From: Homalodisca vitripennis
Lineage: Eukaryota > Arthropoda > Insecta > Hemiptera > Cicadellidae
Length of the DNA stretch: 64,000 bases
Direction of reading: 5' to 3'
Assembly: GCF_021130785.1 (NCBI RefSeq)
Contig: NC_060210.1
Span: 185,038,001 to 185,102,000, forward strand
Of this stretch, positions 1-13,920 are shown in pieces. Every line of letters begins with the position of its first letter. The first letter of the stretch is position 1. Both the position numbers and the translations under genes were made by a program. Under the pieces are notes generated by a model. That model was given only the letters and a program-made list of their open reading frames with translations, was not told the origin of the DNA and made no database searches.

Positions 1-2249
1 GAAAGATACATTCAGCCTGATTTACAAATAAAGGAATAATTATTCATTCATCTTAATCAACTATAGAACTGGGCAAGGTATTAGTACGTAATATACGATA
101 AAAAATATTACCTCCTTTCAGTATAACATAAAAGAATCCATTGCAATAACGAACTGTAAACAGAGTTTATTATTTGTACATGAACTAATGAAAAGCCAAT
201 ACTTGAGAAACGTAAACCACTCCATCACCCGGAGTTTTAAACATTCGGTACGAAATTCGGTAAATATTATAGTGACACATAACAAACTGTCATCACAAGT
301 ATAGCTAAAGACAGGATACATTGTAAAAGTTTGTGTAATATCAGAGAACCGTGTGTGGTGAAACTGCAGTGACTTGTGAAATATTGCCGCATCGTGTTAG
401 AATGATATTCAATTTCGACAACACAAATCTTCTGTTCTGAAAAGAACTCGACATACCGCTTCTGTCGTGTGGCCTAATCCGAGACAGTTCTATGATGTTT
501 ATGATATTGATAAACGTACACTATTGTACTGTGACTCGACCTCGTCCAAGTTTTTAGATACAATGTAATAATAGACCTTTGTAAGTACTTAAAGTTCATA
601 CATAAAATATTATTTGTATATGTTGATCTAGATTTTGTCGTAACCAAAGTTCCAGTGATTGTTTAATTTTAGTCCAAACCTTTTTGAAACTGTGAGAGAG
701 CGTTGTGATCATTATAAAATGCGTGTTTTTATTATAACCTACAAGAATTAGCAAATTTTTACTTGGGTTAAAAGTGTTTGTAACCAGCAGCCATCATAGC
801 AAGTGATAAAATGTTTTATCTGAAAATTGACTCTTATAAGTAAATAATGTACCTAAGTAAAGGCACTGAACTGGTCAATACAGTGACATAGTCAGTGACT
901 AGGGCACATATAATTGCGTTCTCTACTGCAAAGAACCGATATTTATTTGTAGTTCGTTGTTCTTTATCTCAGTAGATAACGGTATTTCCTACGTTGCCGA
1001 TTTTATCTAGCGGTGTTGCCATTTAATGCTGGGATAACTCATAAATAATCAATTAGTTTTAGGAGTAAAGAAAAAATATGTAAATGGATTTTATGTATAT
1101 ATTGTAATATGCATGTGGGATATATATATATATATTGTAAACTGTATTGTATTTTGCATTCATGCAGGCGCACAGAGAGTGACATATAGTTGTAAATTTG
1201 ACACATTTTAAACACAGAACTCATTATAATTCGTCAAACGTAACTTTGATGTATAATCAGTAATTCATACAGCTTTAATATTTTATTGAGACATTCTTCC
1301 AATTCTGTTAATAATACAACAATTATGGATTGCATATTAACTGGTCGACTGTTAAAGAGTCTTTGCTGTGTTTAAAGTTTAACCCTTTCAGTCAAAGGTG
1401 GGAATCTACGTACTCATCTTCATGAGTTGCAGGATAACTTTCTGATACTCAAAAATTAATACTACTAACCCATTTTCTAAATGGTACTTAGAAGTAACGG
1501 TAATGTATGAAATGTATATATTTCTTCTAACTGTGTCGTTAGGTATATATTTTGTAAGCTTAGGATCACCAATTTTTTAATGATATAAAGTCGGTTGCAA
1601 TAGGATCGATTGCATCGCAGAAGACGTGTGTATGTCACTTTTAAAGCGATATACGATGAAATCAAAGGATTAAATAAAGGGTGTGAAAGAGGGTGCTAAA
1701 CTGTCTCCAATAAAAGAATACAACCCTCTGGGGTAGAACTTTCCCCGTTTATAGCTCCAGTATCCCGAGTACTGAGGAGTCTGAAATGAAGGTAGTGAAG
1801 CAGTAAAGTAATTTTACTGAACTACTCTTAAACCTTTGAAGAAAAATAAAGTATTTTATTCTTTTATTTGGTTTAAGCAATTAAGTTATATGTATGTCAA
1901 ATATGTTAATACTTTTCCGTCTAAAAGTATTACACTTGAGCAGCTCAGGTTTTATTAATCTGTGCGTATTTAATATTTATTTTAGATGCCTCATTAGCTT
2001 TACGTTTACATCTTATACGAACACATGGGCATTGGCAGACGATTTTGGAAATTGTACTTGTCAAACGTAGAAAGACTTTGTTCCCAAACAAGAAGATTTT
2101 TATAATCGATAGCTTCAAAACTAATCATAGCAGGAGTGCGTCATATTACATATCACGTAACAGGTTTCGCTGAGGTTTGATGCAAAAGTTCAAGTCAATA
2201 ATTAAATGAGCTATAGACAGACAATCATACGAAAAATAAATACTTACTT
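1..2249. other. unassigned AT-rich sequence
   Basis: Short frames only, none with family features. A small TA run is at 1117-1133. I see no gene, RNA or clear element here. Confidence 0.5.
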
Positions 2250-2810
2250 CCCCGGGGGAAAAAACGATACGTCAGTCAAATTCCAAGATCCCAAACATTA
2301 TAGAACTCAATTTTGTATATGTAGAAATGAAGCTTCATGCCAAATTTAAAGTGTACATATGAAATATTTTTCGACATACACATCCATATTTTTGTTTATG
2401 AAATTGAGTCCAATATCGATGTTTAAATAATAAAATCTTACACACGAAGTCACCATAAACTTATGTCGGAAGTTTTGAGATAATTAGGCTACATGTGTTG
2501 ACAAGCCAAATGTTAAAATATGTTATGAGCATACTATGTTTGTTTAAAAATTTATTTATATTGCTATTTTCTCTTTGCCATTATGGTTACCCATAAAACC
2601 AAATTAAAGATATTCGCCATCGCTCAGCCTAATCGTATGGAGTATATGCACCATAATCGAACTCAGTGTTCCTGATATAGGAATGAAGCTTCCTTCAGGC
2701 ACAATTTCAAGCCTATAGGTCATCTCGTTTTTAAATGCTGTGTGGACAGATGGACAGGCATACATAAATGAAATCTCCAACCCCACGAGGCATAAGCTTC
2801 GCTAAATCTC
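2250..2810 (+). repeat. degenerate dispersed repeats with AAGCTTCATGCCAAATTT-type motif
   Basis: Two adjacent pieces (about 2270-2420 and 2610-2810) carry ATGAAGCTTCATGCCAAATT or ATGAAGCTTCCTTCAGGCA followed by a tract with GGACAGATGGACAGGCATAC. Related tracts occur at 15400-15530, 21690-21830 and 22440-22640. They look like 3' parts of an old, abundant retroelement. Non-coding. Confidence 0.45.
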
Positions 2811-2940
2811 AGAGAATTAACAAATCCAATAATATTATGATAATAAAACTGTTCTGGCAGAATGCGGAATTCAAGTCCGGTAACCTTAATAGTGATAGGG
2901 ATCTCCCGGTGGAAATGAAGATCAGTTTGGTTTTTCAAAA

Positions 2941-3140
2941 TTTGAAGCATTGCTCACTGATCTGACTAACCAATACAAATTCACCTTGATGGGCGATCTC
3001 AACGTGGATGCGATGAACAACCATCCACGCGACTAGTAGATTTGCTTAGGTCGTCTGGCCTTGAATTGTTAGTCAAAACTCCGATACTACAACGCAATCG
3101 GTATTGATGACATCATCAACAACGTCAACTTTGATTTGAT
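2941..3140 (+). mobile_element. LINE endonuclease-domain fragment
   Basis: A frame from 2941 encodes TNQYKFTLMGDLNVDAMN, where GDLNV matches the APE-type endonuclease motif GDFN of non-LTR retrotransposons. A frameshift or stop follows the motif, and neighbouring frames continue as SSGLELLVKTP and NAIGIDDIINNV, typical of the downstream endonuclease core. The element is broken and both ends are lost. Confidence 0.7.
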
Positions 3141-5311
3141 TTGATCAAGAAAATAAGTAGACCTGAAGAAAAGTGTCTACGAAAGAGGAATTATAACTAC
3201 GTAACTTGAATAACACAAGGGGGAACGCATGCGGCGATTAGGTTGACCAGATGTTTACTAGTGAGTCCAAGTGAAACAGGTTATTTAATGAAATAAATTA
3301 TTAATTGTAATCAAATTTGAAAATGCACTAACATATTAGACTAAATATTTATCTTTAAAATTGTCATAATGCATATGATATGTATTGAATTCATGGGTTT
3401 TCCATGTCGAAGTAGAAGCCAAAATAGGATATTGTTAAATTTGGAAGTGGAGTAATTTTAAGGAACCGAAGGTTATTGAGAACTTATGATTATACTCTAT
3501 AGCATTCTGCTTTTGTCAATGGCCAATATCCGAAATAAAATGATGACATTAATCTTACAGGTATTGGAATAAATTCACTATAATTTTTTTTATTATAACC
3601 TGCAAAATTATTCTTTTACTTTAGATTTAATACTTTGAATTGAGATCGAGCGTTTTAGATATCCTACTATTAGAACAAATCATTAAATTATATGTGATTT
3701 TTCAATAAGCTTCATTGGAATATAGGAACAGAATACAATTAAGAGTCTATTAACTGAGAAAAGGTCCATCTCTAAAGAAGTGAATCCTTAATAAACCGAT
3801 TGATTGAGTGGTTGCACTGAGTTGTGACGAGAAAGGAGAACTCAATCTCCCGCCGGAACTCCCAAGTTCAAACTCGTCCCTCCTTTGTTGTCGTTCAACC
3901 CTTCCTAACGAACCTTTCTGCTCGCTATTCTTCTCTTTCTTCAAAATACCTATGATCTGCTTCAATTTATAAAAGGTCTTAAATACACTTAATTTGAGCT
4001 ACACATTCCTTTTTTATACTTTCAAGGGAAACTCCAACAAAATAAAAGTATTTTAAACTAAAACCTTTAGATACCATTATTGCTTCTCTTGGCAATAATA
4101 TAGAATATAAATTATGAAAATTACTATGTCAATAATGTAGCCCCTGTATTCATGATATACTTCAGATAACTTTATCTGAGAGATTAAGAGTTCCTGTGCA
4201 TTCCTGAGGAAACTCATAGATTGCTAAAAGGAATCTTCTTCTTTACATCCCATCTGGCTGTAACTTATGCCTCCAAAGGAGGCTCCACTTGATACCCTAG
4301 TCTTTTTTGGGAATATTACTTAAAGCACCCTCAAGGACAGATCCTAGAACTTTCCAAGATCTATAATATATAAAATAGGGTTTAAGGTTGCCCCGATACA
4401 AATGGTCTTTTGCAACCTACAACAAAGTACCATAATGTTCTTCAAATCGACCTTCCACCTATTTCACATTTAAGCCGCCCAATACGTCCATTGAATTATT
4501 CTTCCTACTGATATAGCAAAACTAATAATATTTTATTTTAAAGGATCGTTCGCACCGTTTAGTATTTCTTTTACATTATTCAATCAGAGTTTGATTCAAC
4601 CACTCCAGCCCTTCAAGGTTCCATTATGTAATTCATCTCAATGCTGCTAACTGTTTTTTATGTGCTGTACTGGTAATTTATTTTAGGTAGTACTAAAAAA
4701 AACTTAGCAAGATTTTAAATTGTCTGTCAGTATTCAGAAGCTAATGTATATCTACAGCTGAGCAACAATGCCTCCAAATGTAAGATGCATAATTTTTATA
4801 AACTAAACAATTTCAAGTATTGAGAGTTTGTGCAGTTAATTTACTTTAATTTTTCGATGAACAATTAAGTATTAGTTAACATATAGTTGCAAGTAACAAC
4901 CCTTTATCTATCTATCTAGGCAATAATAACAGAGCCAATAGCTAACGGAGATGCGGTTCAGGTGTAAAGTGGTTCAATTAGTACAAGCCACAAATATACT
5001 CAAGGGTACCATTGATTAATTGTCAGGTTGTCCTCTTTATCTCATGGCAGTCAGAAATATAGTAAAACGTCTACTATTAAAACTCAAAAAAGCAGTTTAT
5101 AGTAATAAAATCACTTTATATCTCATCTTAATTTTTCAACTATTGAATGCTATTTAGATAAAATAAAATAAGTCTAAAGTTTTAATTTAATGACTGTTAG
5201 TTCAAGTGATGCCTTTACCTAATAAAAGTATTGTTTGCTAATAGTATTGTTCGACACAAAGATAAAAAATGGTTGATTTCGGAGCGCAATCATGTTTTAC
5301 GAAGCCTGTAA
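3141..5311. other. unassigned AT-rich sequence
   Basis: A 71-codon minus-strand frame at 3750-3965 is Ser/Arg-rich but shows no family features and no splice context. No repeat ends are visible. Confidence 0.45.
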
Positions 5312-5550
5312 AAGCGTCAGTAGCCGGTAATGCAGTTATCGCAAGATAATCGAATCAAGCAATGTCGAGCGTGGCTGCTGCTTGGATGGGTGGCAGCTGA
5401 GCGATCCTGTCCTTGCAAGCAGTTCGCCTGCCCGGCCGTTGGTGCTGGCTCGAAAGCCACATTTAAGCCGTTACTCCCCAGGTTGTGTCGGAGAGGGCTT
5501 TTTATCCCTAACTTGCCTTAAATAAGATATTCTTTATCTTTACAACTAAA
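5312..5550 (+). repeat. SINE with 5S rRNA-like head, copy 1
   Basis: The head contains ATCAAGCAATGTCGAGCG and CTTGGATGGGTGGC in the order and spacing of the 5S rRNA internal promoter (A-box/IE region and C-box). The body, rich in conserved blocks such as CCTGTCCTTGCAAGCAG and GCCCGGCCGTTGG, is shared with two other copies in this window. It ends in an AT-rich tail near 5545. Its open frames are incidental. This looks like the SINE3 class of retroposon; the 5S assignment is by eye. Confidence 0.7.
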
Positions 5551-6417
5551 TTCAAATTGAAGTTGAGAACTTTCAAATCCAGCATATATTCTTTACGGGT
5601 ACATCCAAAAACATACTGATAAAATTTATAAGGTGTTTAAAAGACATAGTTCCAACATTACTTTTAAGCCGGCTGGAAATTAAACAACTGTTCTAGACCA
5701 GAAAAATACGTGATTCATTGCATATATCTGAAGTTAGCTACATTCATTCATAAGCACATTAGCCCTTCGAAACATCAGGATACGTAAACATTTGTTATAA
5801 CAATACAAAGTTACAAAACAAAATATGAAATAGAATTCAACAAAAGACAAATACTTTCAAAGATTCCACACTACTATCCAAATATAATAAGAGAACTCTT
5901 AGATATAATCAATAGAGAAAATAAAACTTCGACAAAGAAGATAGATTCTAATTATCACGAAGCTGTGCGCCTGAGATAAAGAAGTATCCATACAGATCGC
6001 TGATTAGTTATACTGATTGTTGATTGGTTAAGCTTCAGCCAATCACAACGCAGCTCTGTCCTCTTGAACTCACTTGTATTTGTAGATTAATATTAGTGGC
6101 AATTTATGTTTAACGTTTGTTCTCTAAGCGCGCTTTCACAGCAACTTTAAATAACTCAAGTTCTTGTTAATGTTTCAAGATGACCACATTCATAATTTAG
6201 CTATATTGATCGATACAGCTCTAAACCTTTCAACTTGCATGTATAAGCAGATTTAAATTACTGGCATTTTCGATTTAACATCTGTTGATTGAAAATGGGT
6301 CTCCACATTAACTCTGGAATACCTTAAGATGCTTGGGTAGTTCTGTCTATACCAGTGGCAAATAATGAGTCTTACTAAACGATTTTACAGTCCAAATCCA
6401 TATAAAATATTTATTGA

Positions 6418-6490
6418 GCTCCCCCGAAATTGAACTCGGGACCTTTTGATTAAAGAGCCACAACCTTGCCCTTACTCTACGGTGAAAATT
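6418..6490 (-). repeat. tRNA-like sequence, degenerate
   Basis: The minus strand reads GGCTCTTTAATCAAAAGGTC then CCGAGTTCAATTTCGGGG, resembling an anticodon arm plus T-arm with a partial B-box. The 5' half is weak. Probably a tRNA-derived SINE relic. Confidence 0.4.
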
Positions 6491-8889
6491 ACCACATCGC
6501 TGTTCTTCTTCTCATTTGTGTTCACAATGTTTCAGGTGGTGAGAACAGATTATTATTTTAGATTATTAGGTTATTATTGGGGGAGGGGGTATTAAACAAT
6601 AATTTATTTTCCTTTTTGTTCCCATTAACAATACTATGCTATGCTACGTTCATCATTAATGCAATTCCTTAAATTCAATAACAATGAATAGAACTAGCCA
6701 TCAACGACGTATAGTATTACACTATGGTTAAAAACAAGTAGGTTGAGTTACACATCTCCATTTTACCAATGCTTGAAGAGGATCTCTCGAACATAAAAAC
6801 CCTCAAGTGTCGGTGAACATGAACTGTTACTCCACTTTACTGCAAGGCGGGATTTACTGCTAATTCACTTGTCCAATAAACACCTGCAACAATAAACACT
6901 CCACTTTACCGACAACCTCTTGTCTTTTATATCCCATTTTCCAATACCCCAGAATTTAAAGACTTTTCATTAATATAGAAGTTGTTATATAAAAATAAAA
7001 CATTTTCTAACAAAAAATAAAACTTAAAATTAAACGTTTCAGGCATTTAAGCTAATATTGTGTTTAATATTTTGTGTCTTAATATTTATTAATTCATTGC
7101 AATACCTTTAAAATGTTCAAATACCAACTGCTCGTTTGTTAATCCACATAAAATTCATATCAATACATAATATAATTGTGATTACATTATTATATAATTA
7201 ATATTAAATTTATCTAATATTTTGAATCAAGTACTTTAATTATTGTATAAAGATTATGAATTTTTACCATTTTAATTTTGATATTTTCTTAATAAATGAA
7301 GCAAACACCAAGATTTCTTAGGAAATTGGAGCTAATGTGCTGAAACTAAATGAGAAACGTGCTTTCCAGACAAAAACCGTCCGCGAGCAGATTCCGTTCT
7401 TATTTTGGCTTAAAATCACACCATCCTTGCTACTTGCAGCGGTAAGCGAATGACGAAATTAAATTTCTCACGAAACGCACAAATGCTTGAATACTGAAAA
7501 AATACATGTTTGCAGAATATTTTAAGGTCAAAATAAAAGTACAGCTTGTTTTTTTTTAATAGAATTCCCCTTTTGTAACTTAATATTTTTTTTTGTAATT
7601 AGTCAATTTAATAACTGTTTTATGTACAATTATTACTTTTACTTGTTTATACTATCAATTAATTGCAAATTGTTTAACTGTAACTCCATTACGCAGCCTT
7701 AGTAAAAATATTATTTCAAGTAATCAAATAAGGTAAGCAAACCTTCTTTTAGCAATAATTATATCACCAATATCAGTATAAAAATGTATAAATTTTCAAC
7801 GTAGTCCATTTAGATTAACAATTTTCACGTAAGTGCATTGAATGATTTTATCGCTAGTAAAAACGTAGTTAATATCGCTACTGTTTTCGTTTCCTTTAAT
7901 AATCTATAAAAGAACTGTAAAACTTGCAGTTCCATGTCCACAAATTTTTAGCACTAAATTTATACATAAGGTCTTTGGTTAGCACATTTCCAAATTCTCT
8001 TCTGATTATAAAAATTTTAAGAGCAAGGCATTCTCTTTCTACTGTATTTGTGTTATTATGATAGCAAAATCACCAGAGTATTAAATTTAACATATTGTTT
8101 AATTATTCAAAAGTATTTAAATAAATGTTGGATACATATTTCTTTGTTTAAAAACTATATGCAATATATTTCAACTGTAAAACAATAAACGATAAATTTT
8201 AAAAAGTATTTCAGTAAGTTTCTTTTTCATCAGATTTAATAGTTAAACAAATATGGACCACTTCGGTTCAACGATAACATAGCTGGAGGGACTGTTTGTG
8301 TAATATTTGAATTGTTAAACCTGACTGCTCTTACTTGCCTTTACTTATTTTTACTTGAAACTTTTACTGAATATATTACAGACTAATTGTGAAAAGTCTT
8401 GGAGGTACATGATGAAATGGTGTTTTAATTATTCCACTTTTAAAATCTCCCCCTTTACGTCATAAATACCAAGTTCTCCTACTGCAATGGCGGCTCTTAA
8501 TTCTTTAGAGAGTTGTACAACAAGAAAGGAAAATCTTAAATTGAAAATTGAACAGTTTGCATAGTATTAAAATATTTTAATGGTACGAGAACAGTGACAT
8601 AAAGTTCATAAATAAGAGATTGATTTTTATACACTAAATAACCTTTACTATAACAGGATTTCGGACATTATTTGCCCTCGTTATATGTTACAAAAGGTAT
8701 AACACAACGTTTCAAGGATTGGGATCTATTCTATTCATCAGGTAAGAGGGAGATATTAATTTATATAAAAATAAAAAACACAAGATAAACAAATACTGGG
8801 TATTAATAGATTTATGTATCCATCTGCAATAATATAACTTACGAGTAATGCAAATACGCATATAAAGGAGAGTGAGATAGGCAAAGATT
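6491..8889. other. unassigned AT-rich sequence
   Basis: No recognisable coding sequence or repeat boundary. Long stretches exceed 70 percent A+T by eye. Confidence 0.45.
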
Positions 8890-9510
8890 TATCGGTATTA
8901 TTTGAACCTCAATCAATCAATGGTCAATATGACTTCCTTGTCATAGGGCTTTTAATAATGCTATCATTTAACAAATTTCCAAACGACATAAAAGATTTAA
9001 GTAATATAAATGTATTTCTTAAAAAATTAAGACTATGGTTGTTTACAATTCAGAATATTGAAGATTTATTGTTTTATATTTGTAATTAGTTGTTTTAGTT
9101 TTCCCTTCTACTTTAATCCACTGTACTTTGCTTTACTTACTGTATATTTCTTTTTATTATAATTAATATAGTTATGATAAGTATTATAGTTATTAAATCA
9201 TAAATTCTCTCAATGAAAATTTAAGTAGTTTTGTCTAATTATGTTGTAAGTGTTCATATTATAAATTGTAGTCGTTTGGAAGAGTAGTATTTATTGTATC
9301 TTTGATTGTGTATTATAGATTTAAGTATAATAACTTTATTTTTGTTTATATAATTTAGTTGCCATTTGAGCGGTGATATTTAAAATTTCAGTAAAGCCTC
9401 CAATCAGGCTAAGCCTTGGAGGATTAAATATTTCTCATGACATACTTATTAAATAAATGTATGTAAGGTGTTGTTTGAGAAATAAATTTCTTTCTTTCTT
9501 TCATTTTGTT
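8890..9510 (+). mobile_element. 3' end of a jockey/CR1-type LINE
   Basis: A frame from 8967 to a stop at 9087-9089 encodes FNKFPNDIKDLSN followed by VFLKKLRLWL, the usual C-terminal tail of LINE reverse transcriptase ORFs (in which YNxLP and FKxxLKxWLL are conserved). A 3' UTR of about 400 bp follows and ends in AATAAATTTC and a TTTC-repeat tail, as in LINE 3' ends. The copy is 5'-truncated. Confidence 0.7.
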
Positions 9511-12284
9511 GAAGCTATTTTATTCTTAATTATTTGAGGTTCTTCAACAAATACTAAGAAATCAAATAACAGACAAAGAAGACAGCGTTAGATTACCAAA
9601 AGCTGGCAGCAATACTGATAGCGGATTGGTCATAATGATCACCGATTGGTTGAACTGACGAAGTTGTTGGTGCGCTTATAAGAAGCTTATACAATTACAG
9701 TTAACTTGAAGTTTTGAATGATATCCGTTACAGTGCAGAGGTCATTGTTGGTCTATGTGCCTACAATCATATAGTGTTAACAAGCACTAAAAATGTTAAT
9801 AACAAAATGTTAATGTTAATGACTTACTGTTGCTTCTTTTGCTTATGAATGCCTTCAACCTAGTATGGTTAGCTGCTTTTATGTATTTAAATTTGTTATT
9901 CTTAGTTGTTCTTTGTGCCAATAATTTGATAGTCTTAATTAATATATTCCATTTAGTTTATTGCTTCTAATTATCTAATATTAATTCTGGTCATACAGCA
10001 TAATTACATGCCTGTTATAATGTTTATTTATTGTTGTATTGAGTTGTTGTTAAAATATTATCTGTTATTATTTATTCGTTATTGATTTGCATATCATATT
10101 CGTTAATCTACTATTTGTATTGTTTTCTTACCATTAATTTTAGTATTGGCTTAACTCAATATTAGCTGGTCAACAGTAATTGCATTGTAACTATTTGTAT
10201 TGTAAATGGTGATTCCCTGAATAAATAAATACGAGTTTTGTTTACTAAATTTCATTTTAAATTTGTAATAAGATAAAATTAAAACAAAATACATAACCCA
10301 AGTAGCTCAGTCTGCGAGACTGAATACAGTAGTCGTTGAACTTAGTGTTTTTACTGCATGGCCAGTTTGGCAGGCGTTTGGCTAGGATGATTTATGGTTA
10401 CCCGGCGCCGGTTGTTGTCGCCTTATTGTCTGCTTAAAGCATTGGGATTTTCTGCCATAGATCGGGCAGACTATTAATAATATTTATCCTAAGTAACAAA
10501 TTTTGCTTAGGATAAAAAAGTGCTTAAATTAAACTAAGATCATGTAAATCTAGAAAGAAATTGATAGTGGGTCATTGATACATCAGCCTTGGTTTAGTAA
10601 CATCTTTAGTAATCTTAGAAACATTAAGTTAACTATCGACAAGACAAAAGACAAAGAGCAATCAGTAGGGTCTATTACTTAGTAAAAGTTCAGAGTTGGA
10701 GGGAGGGTTGTCATAATTCTTGACCTAACCTAAGTACACAAAGAGCTAATGAGCTCGCAGTTGGAACTTCAGGTAACAATAAGTCATCGTTCTCCTTTGC
10801 TTTACAAACAATCTCGCCCCATTGTCCGCCTGCACTGAGGTAGGGGAATAACCGTCAACACTTGGTGTTCATTGTAGGTATAAGTAAAGCAGTCCTGGAG
10901 TAGCTTGGTAATATTTTTGAGTGATTTAAAATAACTTATACAAGTATAATTAATCACTCCTACACAGTAAAGTATTGTTGTACCATCGGTAATATTTTAT
11001 TCCACAGAGGTAGCCCACCTAGAGTCGGTGGATCTCATAATTAATTAGTACGCTATGTCATGTTTAACTTCTCAATTAGGCTTGATATGAAGAAGTAAAA
11101 TTATATTACTTTATTAATGCAAAGTTTTATAATATAGGATATTATACGAGTATAATTCATTTTATTATGGACTGAACGCATTCTTAAAACCTTATCATTA
11201 TCTATCCTTCCGTCTGACTTTTCATCTTTTAATAGAAAGTTTTTAGAGATTTGAACTTTTTACATGGATTCCTTTCGGTCCCAGGGAGAAGTCTCTTGTC
11301 AAAGAGGTCCGCCCGCATGTCTGTCTGCTGTGTGATAGATCTTTACGTTGTGTTGAGTTCTTTGAAGATCCATTGATTTATCAATATAGAATTAAAATTT
11401 ACTTTAGAATAGTTTTAGTTTAAACGTGGTCAATAGGTGCATAGCTAATACTTTTAAACGCACTTGTGAGTTGAGGTGGAGTTCTCCATTATTAAAATTA
11501 CTTTTCAAAGAAAACTCACTCTTCACACACCGGGATCTGTATACTAAACTAATTTTGAAGTAAGGGTATTTTTAATCCACGAATAAAACTACTTAGCATA
11601 TCTGATATTCAGCATGCCACATTAACTTTCCCAATATTTGTCTACGTTTTTGTCTCATATCATCTTTTGACTCATATAATTAGGGATTTTAATTGTATAT
11701 AGCGAGACAATTGGTTCTATTTAATATTATCACCTTATTCTTCGCGAGGTCTTCTCTGTGTATATTGTCCACTTATTCCTCGTGGGGCAGCTCTCAGACA
11801 ATTTTCCACTTTTTCTTCGTGGGGCACCTCTCTGGGGAGGTGATTAGAACCATTTTGTGAAAATTTAGTGTTTAATGTCCTATGTTAATAAGCGTTGGTT
11901 GAGTTTAGAGTTTCAGAAAATGGTGAAAGTAAAGTGTCTTATCCAATGTTTGATGAAGCATTTGATTAAATCGCGTACTTGTGCAATTAATACGCATTAC
12001 AGTTTTCCGTAAAAATATTAGTGAGAGCAGATTATTTTAGCGCATAATTTTATTTAAGGACTTCATGAAAAAGCATTTTCCGAGCATGTCTCAATCTGCC
12101 TAGCACTATTGTTAATGTCATGTGACATTACATAACATAGCATAACATTTTATACCATGAAGCTCACTAAAAATCTATATTCCTGAAATACTATTTACGT
12201 CGTAAAACATTGCTTTTTAGACTGATTGCTGGATGGTTACGCTAGGGCGACCTGTTACTTAAAGTGTAAGAATGTCGATAGTTT
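9511..12284. other. mostly unassigned sequence
   Basis: The segment up to about 10250 ends in GAATAAATAAATACG and may be another worn LINE or transcript 3' end. A tract at 10295-10480 with GTAGCTCAGTCTGCGAGACTG has a faint tRNA-like start but no B-box. The short tandem repeat at 11731 is listed separately. Confidence 0.4.
11731..11842. repeat. short tandem repeat, about three units of 37-38 bp
   Basis: Units begin CACCTTATTCTTCGCGAGG, CACTTATTCCTCGTGGGG and CACTTTTTCTTCGTGGGG, each followed by a CTCTCTG-like segment. They are diverged, so the duplication is old. Confidence 0.55.
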
Positions 12285-12520
12285 AAATTTCAAGGAATTT
12301 ATTATTTTACCAGGTAAAGTTAGGGATAAGAAGCCCTCTCTAACACTTAACCTGAGGACCAACGGCTTAAAGGTGACGTCCGAACCACCACTAACGGTTG
12401 GGCGGGCGGGCTGCTTGCAAGGACAGAATCCCTCCTTGGTCACCCATCCAAGTAGCAGCCACGCTCGACGTTATTTAATTGGGTTGTCATGCTATAACTC
12501 AAGTACCCACTAAAATGCGT
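12285..12520 (-). repeat. SINE with 5S rRNA-like head, copy 2
   Basis: Minus-strand copy. It retains TACTTGGATGGGTGACC, which matches the 5S rRNA C-box region base for base, preceded by AATTAAATAACGTCGAGCG, similar to the 5S A-box region. The body then matches copies 1 and 3 down to the AAAATAATAAATTCC tail. Overlapping open frames on both strands come from the repeat and are not host genes. Confidence 0.75.
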
Positions 12521-13920
12521 CATTGGACACGTGTTTTTGTAAATTCAAATAAACTTTGTTCTTGATGGTGGGATAGCCACGTACAAGAATAAATCAATTT
12601 TTCTACAACAAGTTTAGGGCCAGAGGAGATAATGTATCTGCGGGCCTGAAGCCAAGTCGATGTCTAGAACTGTTATTACCTTGGAAGGTAAATTTACTGG
12701 AGTGTAAATGTTACAAACAAACAGTGACTCTTTGGCTTGTGAGAACCTTTTAATTTTTTGGCACAACCTAGTACTTGCATAGTAGAATTGAAACTAGTCC
12801 GATTTTCTTTGCAATTCAATGGTCTAATTACATTCTCTTAGTATAGTACAGTAGGTAGTACTAAATCAAGTAGAATAAATCGAGTAATCTTTCTTCAGCA
12901 ATTAAAGCAGAATTTATAGTAACTCGTTTAAAACCACACCAAGCTCTTTCATAACCTGAGCATTTATTTCATTGATTGAATTTAATGTCATTAAAACCTT
13001 TGAGTGTTGTGTAATAAAATCTATGAACGCTAAAAGTATAACGTTGAGTCAATACGGAAACACTACTCATGAAATTACTTATCGAGAAATAGATTCTTTA
13101 CTGTTGGGATCAATTTATTTTTTACAACTAAAACTAATTGAAAGGTTGGAAAAGGCGTTAAATTGCAAAAAAGTAAAATGAAACTTTCTTCTGGAGTATA
13201 ATGCTAAATTAGAGGTAGATTTATAGCCCTTGAAAAAATAAACACGAAGGATGAGATATAAATGAGAAAAAAGATTGAATATGGAGAATAATAGAACAAA
13301 CACAAATAGGAAGTGATAAACATGAAAGCAGTGATTTTTTCAAAATTATCGTTTCAAATATAGTGGTTTAGAAATTTAAAAACTTAATACTTTTCAAAAT
13401 CAAAATAAACATAGATCTTCGTGAGGTAATAAGCGAAGTAGTACGAGGATTTCGACTACAAATAATCATTTTGCCAATTTTAACCAAGTTTTGCGGATCT
13501 TGACATATCAAATATCCTAAATAAAGAAAATGTTAAAGGAACATCAGATGTTAGCAAATCCAGTACAGTTGTGTTCATAAGATGGAACATTGTATAATTT
13601 TAAACACAAATGCCATTTTTTTTTTAGTTATGATGGTATAAATAAACCAACAATATTGTATTTCTCTTGTGATTTAAGTAACTTTGAGAAGTACTTTGTA
13701 ATTTTTTTATACTCATTGGAAGAGGTAATTAATTAAAAATTAATATATGTGTAATATTTCCTTTATAAACATTAATTTAATTTATTGGTTTTTAGGTAGA
13801 CTGCGTATGCAAAAGCATAACAAGTTATAATTTTCTACTTTTTACGACAAAAATCGGAAATGTTCCTAAAACTATTAATTACTGTAGATAATATTGTACC
13901 TAAGTTTATGTAGTTCAAAT
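12521..13920. other. unassigned sequence
   Basis: A 69-codon plus-strand frame at 12972-13181 has no recognised features. Nothing else stands out. Confidence 0.4.

Noticed and set aside
10295..10480. Possible tRNA-headed SINE (GTAGCTCAGTCTGCG)
   Set aside because: Only a D-arm-like motif is present; no B-box at the right distance.
12226..12513. 95-codon frame with Pro/Arg/Ser-rich sequence, and similar frames at 5330 and 17938
   Set aside because: The frames fall in three copies of the same SINE, on different strands and in different frames.
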